Assembly (NCBI GenBank): GCA_031429355.1
Contig: JANOZM010000016.1
Span: forward strand, 186,001 to 250,000
Origin: JANOZM01 sp031429355
GTDB lineage: Bacteria > Pseudomonadota > Gammaproteobacteria > Burkholderiales > Burkholderiaceae_E
DNA: 64,000 nt
Reading direction: 5' to 3'
Below the pieces are notes generated by a model, which worked only from the letters and a program-made list of their open reading frames with translations, did not search any database and was not told where the DNA came from. Positions within the stretch are counted from its first letter, which is position 1. Every line of letters begins with the position of its first letter. Made by a program: the position numbers and the translations under genes. This document shows positions 60,787 through 64,000 of the stretch, one piece after another.

Positions 60787-62552
60787 GGCTCGGCATCCAA
60801 ACTAGCTTGCAATTGTTGAAATTGCCATTGACGCGCGTACCAACCTTGTAGGTTTACTAGTTGCTCGTGATTGCCTTGCTCGACAATGTTGCCGTGACGC
60901 AAGACAACAATTTGGTCTGCTTTAACGACCGAACTTAAACGATGGCTAATGACAATGACGGTTCTTTGATTGGCTTCGGCCGCAAGCGAACGCAAAATTT
61001 GGCTTTCGGTCTCGGTGTCGACTGCGCTAAGGGCGTCATCGAGCAACAGTAACGGTGCATTGGTTAACAAGGCACGGGCAATCGCAACGCGTTGTTTTTG
61101 GCCTCCTGAAAGGGTAACACCACGCTCGCCCACCGGAGTGTCATAGCCTTGCGGTAATCGCTCAATGTCATCATGTACGGCTGCCATTTTTGCTGCAGCA
61201 ATAATTTGCTCGCGGCTTGCTGTGGGCGCAGCCAAACCAATGTTGCTTGCAACGCTTGCCGAAAATAAGAATGGTTCTTGAGCTACCCAAGCGATTTGAC
61301 TACGCAAGGCTTTTAACTGATAGGCACTTAATGCTTGATCACCCCAAGAAATCTCCCCTAAAGTCGGTTGCCATTGGCGTAAAAGTAACTTTAATAAAGT
61401 CGATTTTCCGCTGCCGGTTGGGCCAACGATGGCTAAACTCTTACCCGTCAGTAGCTCTAATTGCACATTGTTTAAGGCAGACGGCGTTTGTTGAGGGTAA
61501 GCAAAACTTACCTGGTTAAACGTTATATGAGGCGTCGGTAACTGCGTCTGTTGCCCGTCATCTACGACGGTCACTGGCTCTTTTAAAAGAGGTTGCAAAC
61601 GTTCCCAAGCGGCGGCGCCACGTTGCATTAGGCTTAGTACCCAACCAAGCGCAAACATAGGCCAAATCATTTGCCCTAGGTACAGGCCAACACTAGTGAG
61701 CTGCCCCACGGTTAACTGGTTTTGCCACACTAGCCAAGTGCCAACACCCAGTGATAAAACCGAAGCAATTGTTAAGCAAGTACCTACCGATGGTTCGTAG
61801 GCGGCTTCCCAGTTTTGGGCGCTTAGGCTGGCATCAGCGGTGCGTTGGGCGCGCTTACGAAATTCTTCTTTTTCGCGATCTAATAAGCCCAGCGCCCGTA
61901 CGGTTCGCACGCCTTGCAAAGTTTCTAGCACTTGGTCATTCATGCGGCCAAAAGAGTCTAACGACTCGCGCGATGCAAAGTGGATTTTATTGCTAATTTT
62001 CCAAAACAAAAACGCCATAATCGGCATAGGTGCAAAGATAGCCAGCGTAATCCGATAATCAACCGCTAAGGTTAAGGCCGCAGTCATTACTACTAAGTTA
62101 CAAACGCCGTCAAAACCGGCTAATGCGCCTTCACCAGCGGCCATTTCAATGGCATCAATATCGTTGGTTGCCGCCGCCATTAAATCGCCGGTGCGTTGGT
62201 TTTGATAAAAGCTAGGAGTCTGTAAGCACAGGCGCTGATACAACTGAGTTCGTAGCTGCACGCCTAACTTGTAAACAGCACGAAACAAAAACAAGCGCCA
62301 ACCGGCGCGCATAAAATAAATTAGTAGGGCCGCAACCACTAACCAAGCTAACGATTGCAGCAACGCTTCTAGCGGTGCATTTGCGCCTACCCCAGCAGCG
62401 GACCCTTTAGCTAATGAATCCACAACTTCGCCAATGTGGCGCGGAATCCAAGCGTTAAGCCCCACAATACCCAAAAGCATTGCGGCGGCGGCGAAGTAAT
62501 TGAGCCAATGTTTTTTGGCGAATTGACGGAGTAATTGGTGAAGTGACTGCAT
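60783..62552 (-). CDS. mdlA: ABC exporter half-transporter, MdlA-like
   Basis: A 589-residue type IV ABC exporter half. The N-terminus (YFAAAAMLLGIVGLNAWIPRHIGEVVDSL) resembles MdlA. Walker A is GPTGSGKST, the signature LSGGQKQRVAIARAL, and Walker B LLLDDALSAVD, with the Glu position read as Asp (DDA), indicating a degenerate catalytic site typical of heterodimers. It lies upstream of, and overlaps, the MdlB-like gene. Expression begins about 75 bp from the divergent M15 peptidase gene. Confidence 0.88.
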   Translation of the reverse strand: MQSLHQLLRQFAKKHWLNYFAAAAMLLGIVGLNAWIPRHIGEVVDSLAKGSAAGVGANAPLEALLQSLAWLVVAALLIYFMRAGWRLFLFRAVYKLGVQLRTQLYQRLCLQTPSFYQNQRTGDLMAAATNDIDAIEMAAGEGALAGFDGVCNLVVMTAALTLAVDYRITLAIFAPMPIMAFLFWKISNKIHFASRESLDSFGRMNDQVLETLQGVRTVRALGLLDREKEEFRKRAQRTADASLSAQNWEAAYEPSVGTCLTIASVLSLGVGTWLVWQNQLTVGQLTSVGLYLGQMIWPMFALGWVLSLMQRGAAAWERLQPLLKEPVTVVDDGQQTQLPTPHITFNQVSFAYPQQTPSALNNVQLELLTGKSLAIVGPTGSGKSTLLKLLLRQWQPTLGEISWGDQALSAYQLKALRSQIAWVAQEPFLFSASVASNIGLAAPTASREQIIAAAKMAAVHDDIERLPQGYDTPVGERGVTLSGGQKQRVAIARALLTNAPLLLLDDALSAVDTETESQILRSLAAEANQRTVIVISHRLSSVVKADQIVVLRHGNIVEQGNHEQLVNLQGWYARQWQFQQLQASLDAEP

Positions 62553-62627
62553 GTGGCGGTATTATAAAGGCTATGGCAAGTCAGTTTAAATTCATTAATA
62601 AATTTATCAAACAGTACGTTTTTCGTT

Positions 62628-63350
62628 ATGCCTAAGGCTCCTATTTTTTTAAAATGCTTGTTTGTTTTACTAAGACCTGCTGCAGCTGTTGTTGCATTGG
62701 CTTGTGCGATCTTGCCTTTATCTGCTTTTGCAAACGATAAAGCAAAAACGGCTTGTGTCGCGGCTCAAGAGTTTTGCTCTTCGATCGAATCGTTGTCCGA
62801 GAGACAAATTAAAGCAATGGTTGGGGTGGTATGGCAAAAGGGATGCCCGGTTCAATTAGCCGAGCTGCGGGTGGTAAACGCAACCCACAGAACTTTTAAA
62901 GGTTCTGTTGCCGTTGGCTCGGTTGTTGTTCATCAACAGTACGCTAAAGCTGTGGCACAAGTATTGCGCCAATTATTTGAAGCAAATTTCCCCATCGAAT
63001 CGATGTTTCCCATTGAGGCCTTTGGCGGAGATGACGAGCGAGCACAATTGGCTAACAATACATCGGCGTTTAATTGCCGAGTGGTTAAAGGATCTAAAGT
63101 GTTTTCGCAACATGCTTACGGGCGAGCAATCGATATCAACCCGCTACAAAACCCTTTTGTTAAGAAAAAGGACTCCGGCCGTAAATCGCTTGATCAACGA
63201 TTTGTGGATAGACTTGCTGCCGCTAAAGTACCAGGGGTAATTGGGCCACAAAGCGTCCCTGTAGAGGCCTTTAAGCAAATTGGTTGGTCTTGGGGTGGAA
63301 ACTGGCGCGTAAACAAGGATTATCAACACTTTTCGGCTACCAACCGCTGA
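62628..63350 (+). CDS. M15-family peptidase (D,D-carboxypeptidase-like)
   Basis: A 240-residue exported peptidase likely acting on peptidoglycan peptides. A signal peptide ends near SAFA (about 35). The M15 zinc ligands are visible: HAYGRAID (H-x6-D, about 165-172) and DYQHF near the C-terminus (about 233), with a conserved SAFNCR before them. Cysteine pairs are probable between CVAAQEFC and CPVQ. It is closest to the M15C/VanY-like bacterial group. Confidence 0.85.
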   Translation: MPKAPIFLKCLFVLLRPAAAVVALACAILPLSAFANDKAKTACVAAQEFCSSIESLSERQIKAMVGVVWQKGCPVQLAELRVVNATHRTFKGSVAVGSVVVHQQYAKAVAQVLRQLFEANFPIESMFPIEAFGGDDERAQLANNTSAFNCRVVKGSKVFSQHAYGRAIDINPLQNPFVKKKDSGRKSLDQRFVDRLAAAKVPGVIGPQSVPVEAFKQIGWSWGGNWRVNKDYQHFSATNR

Positions 63351-63370
63351 TCACGCAAAGTTGCGCCAAG

Positions 63371-63634
63371 CTAAATAGCTTTATTTTGTTGCATCAGTAA
63401 TTCTTGCGAACTAGGTTTTTGTGCGTCCATTAAAACTTGCTGAATGATTGTTTCGGCAGATGGTGCATCGGGTAACTGACTAATTAACTTAAGCGACAGC
63501 ATGGTCAGAAATAACTCGCGTTTGGTGGGCGCGCCTTGTTGCGCTGCATTTTCGCTAGTAGTCGAATTCGCGGTAAATTGATCAATCGCTCTCGCAAATG
63601 CCCGGTAAGTTTGGTCTAAGTCGGTGGTGTTCAT
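63371..63634 (-). CDS. Small protein of unknown function
   Basis: An 87-residue polar protein with a helical C-terminal half (KRELFLTMLSLKLISQLPD and ETIIQQVLMDAQKP). It has no membrane segment or signal. It starts 13 bp after the FAD-monooxygenase gene stop on the same strand, so it is likely in its operon. Family not recognised. Confidence 0.5.
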   Translation of the reverse strand: MNTTDLDQTYRAFARAIDQFTANSTTSENAAQQGAPTKRELFLTMLSLKLISQLPDAPSAETIIQQVLMDAQKPSSQELLMQQNKAI

Positions 63635-63647
63635 TTAAAGTTTGCCG

Positions 63648-64000
63648 TCATTCATAAATATAGAACTGCGTAGCAAGCATTTGCTCGATTTGAGTTTGAC
63701 TTTGTGAAATTACGTCGTCACTGCACCAACGCGCCGCTACGTAGCCGTCGGGCCGAATTAATATGAGGCTATTGTTTTGCGAGCCGTAGCGTAACGCTAC
63801 CTCTGCAAAACAATCCATCGCTTTAGTTACTATTACGGTCTTCACGTTTTTAAATCGTGGAGTCGCTTCGGTTGGAAATAAGTGCAACAACACAAAACTA
63901 TGGCCGAGCGATTGGCTCAAATGTTTCACTATCTTTGGTGCAGTCTCATAACGTGCGTCGGGTGCTGGCAAGCCCAAACCAAAGTTTGCAACGGCAGGGT
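63648..64000 (-). CDS. FAD-dependent aromatic monooxygenase-like protein, C-terminal part (cut by window edge)
   Basis: The last about 117 residues of a longer gene whose start lies beyond 64000. The visible part is the thioredoxin-like C-terminal domain of phenol hydroxylase/FAD monooxygenases: GLGLPAPDARYE, a beta strand pattern FVLLHLF, and the closing NSLILIRPDGYVAARW. The FAD-binding part is not in the window, so substrate cannot be judged. Confidence 0.78.
   Translation of the reverse strand, partial: PAVANFGLGLPAPDARYETAPKIVKHLSQSLGHSFVLLHLFPTEATPRFKNVKTVIVTKAMDCFAEVALRYGSQNNSLILIRPDGYVAARWCSDDVISQSQTQIEQMLATQFYIYE

Noticed and set aside
1..64000. tRNA, rRNA, CRISPR arrays, prophage or insertion sequence ends
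   Set aside because: No cloverleaf, spaced direct repeats, transposase or integrase gene was recognised on either strand.

Overview
The window looks like chromosomal DNA of a betaproteobacterium, probably Burkholderiales, of moderate GC. I infer this from a Bug-family solute receptor, a TctD/TctE-type two-component pair, a DnaJ/CbpM pair, a full ccoNOQP-ccoG cbb3 oxidase cluster and many BON/PRC-barrel/Usp stress genes typical of that group. No rRNA, tRNA, CRISPR array, phage or insertion sequence was found.

Layout: (1) 1-7.9 kb: the end of a catabolic ornithine carbamoyltransferase gene, a tightly coupled ABC efflux operon (adaptor, FtsX-type permease, ATPase) ending in a cation:proton antiporter, a fatty-acid-hydroxylase-like membrane protein and a catalase. 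(2) 7.9-16.4 kb, minus strand: VIT-type transporter, triple-BON protein, a TcyP-like symporter that lacks about 80-100 internal residues, a DUF4397 lipoprotein, a P-type cation ATPase, a DUF1269-like protein, a PRC-barrel protein and a DUF4136 lipoprotein. (3) 16.6-23 kb: a second ABC export operon with small membrane proteins and an alpha/beta hydrolase, ending in a decayed M23 peptidase gene. (4) 23-30.2 kb: DUF6064, NAD(P)H-quinone-reductase-like, BON, cardiolipin synthase-like, ECF sigma, GlsB-like, Acg-type nitroreductase and two universal stress proteins. (5) 30.2-46.5 kb: an oxygen-limitation block with a DksA-like protein, a response regulator, a hybrid histidine kinase, a Crp/Fnr regulator without the N-terminal Fe-S cysteines, a third Usp, thioredoxin, PspC, CBS, DnaJ/CbpM, DUF883, ccoI-ccoS, ccoNOQP, ccoG, a FixH-like protein and a TauE/SafE protein. 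(6) 46.5-57.3 kb: ordinary metabolism and transport (RidA, Bug receptor, RNase T2, GMC oxidoreductase, TctDE-like pair, MHS-type MFS with a tiny partner, LysE). (7) 57.36-58.96 kb: a small accessory insert with a Phd-type antitoxin, palindromes and an AAA ATPase. (8) 59-64 kb: an MdlAB-like ABC exporter, an M15 peptidase and the end of an FAD monooxygenase-like gene.

The most striking feature is regulatory. Seven FNR-type boxes (TTGAT-N4-ATCAA, four perfect and three with one mismatch) lie in the intergenic spaces between 30.2 and 40.8 kb. Several sit 21-22 bp from a recognisable -10 element, as in class II FNR/FixK promoters. They link universal stress proteins, a DksA-like protein, thioredoxin, a CBS-DnaJ-CbpM operon, PspC, DUF883 and the cbb3 oxidase into one apparent low-oxygen regulon. 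With the Acg-type nitroreductase and a P-type cation ATPase, the gene set resembles the mycobacterial DosR dormancy regulon, here apparently under an FNR/FixK-type factor. A second, unassigned 17-bp motif (consensus TCTGTNSGGCAACGCAC) occurs five times, only in intergenic regions, in the first 16.6 kb.
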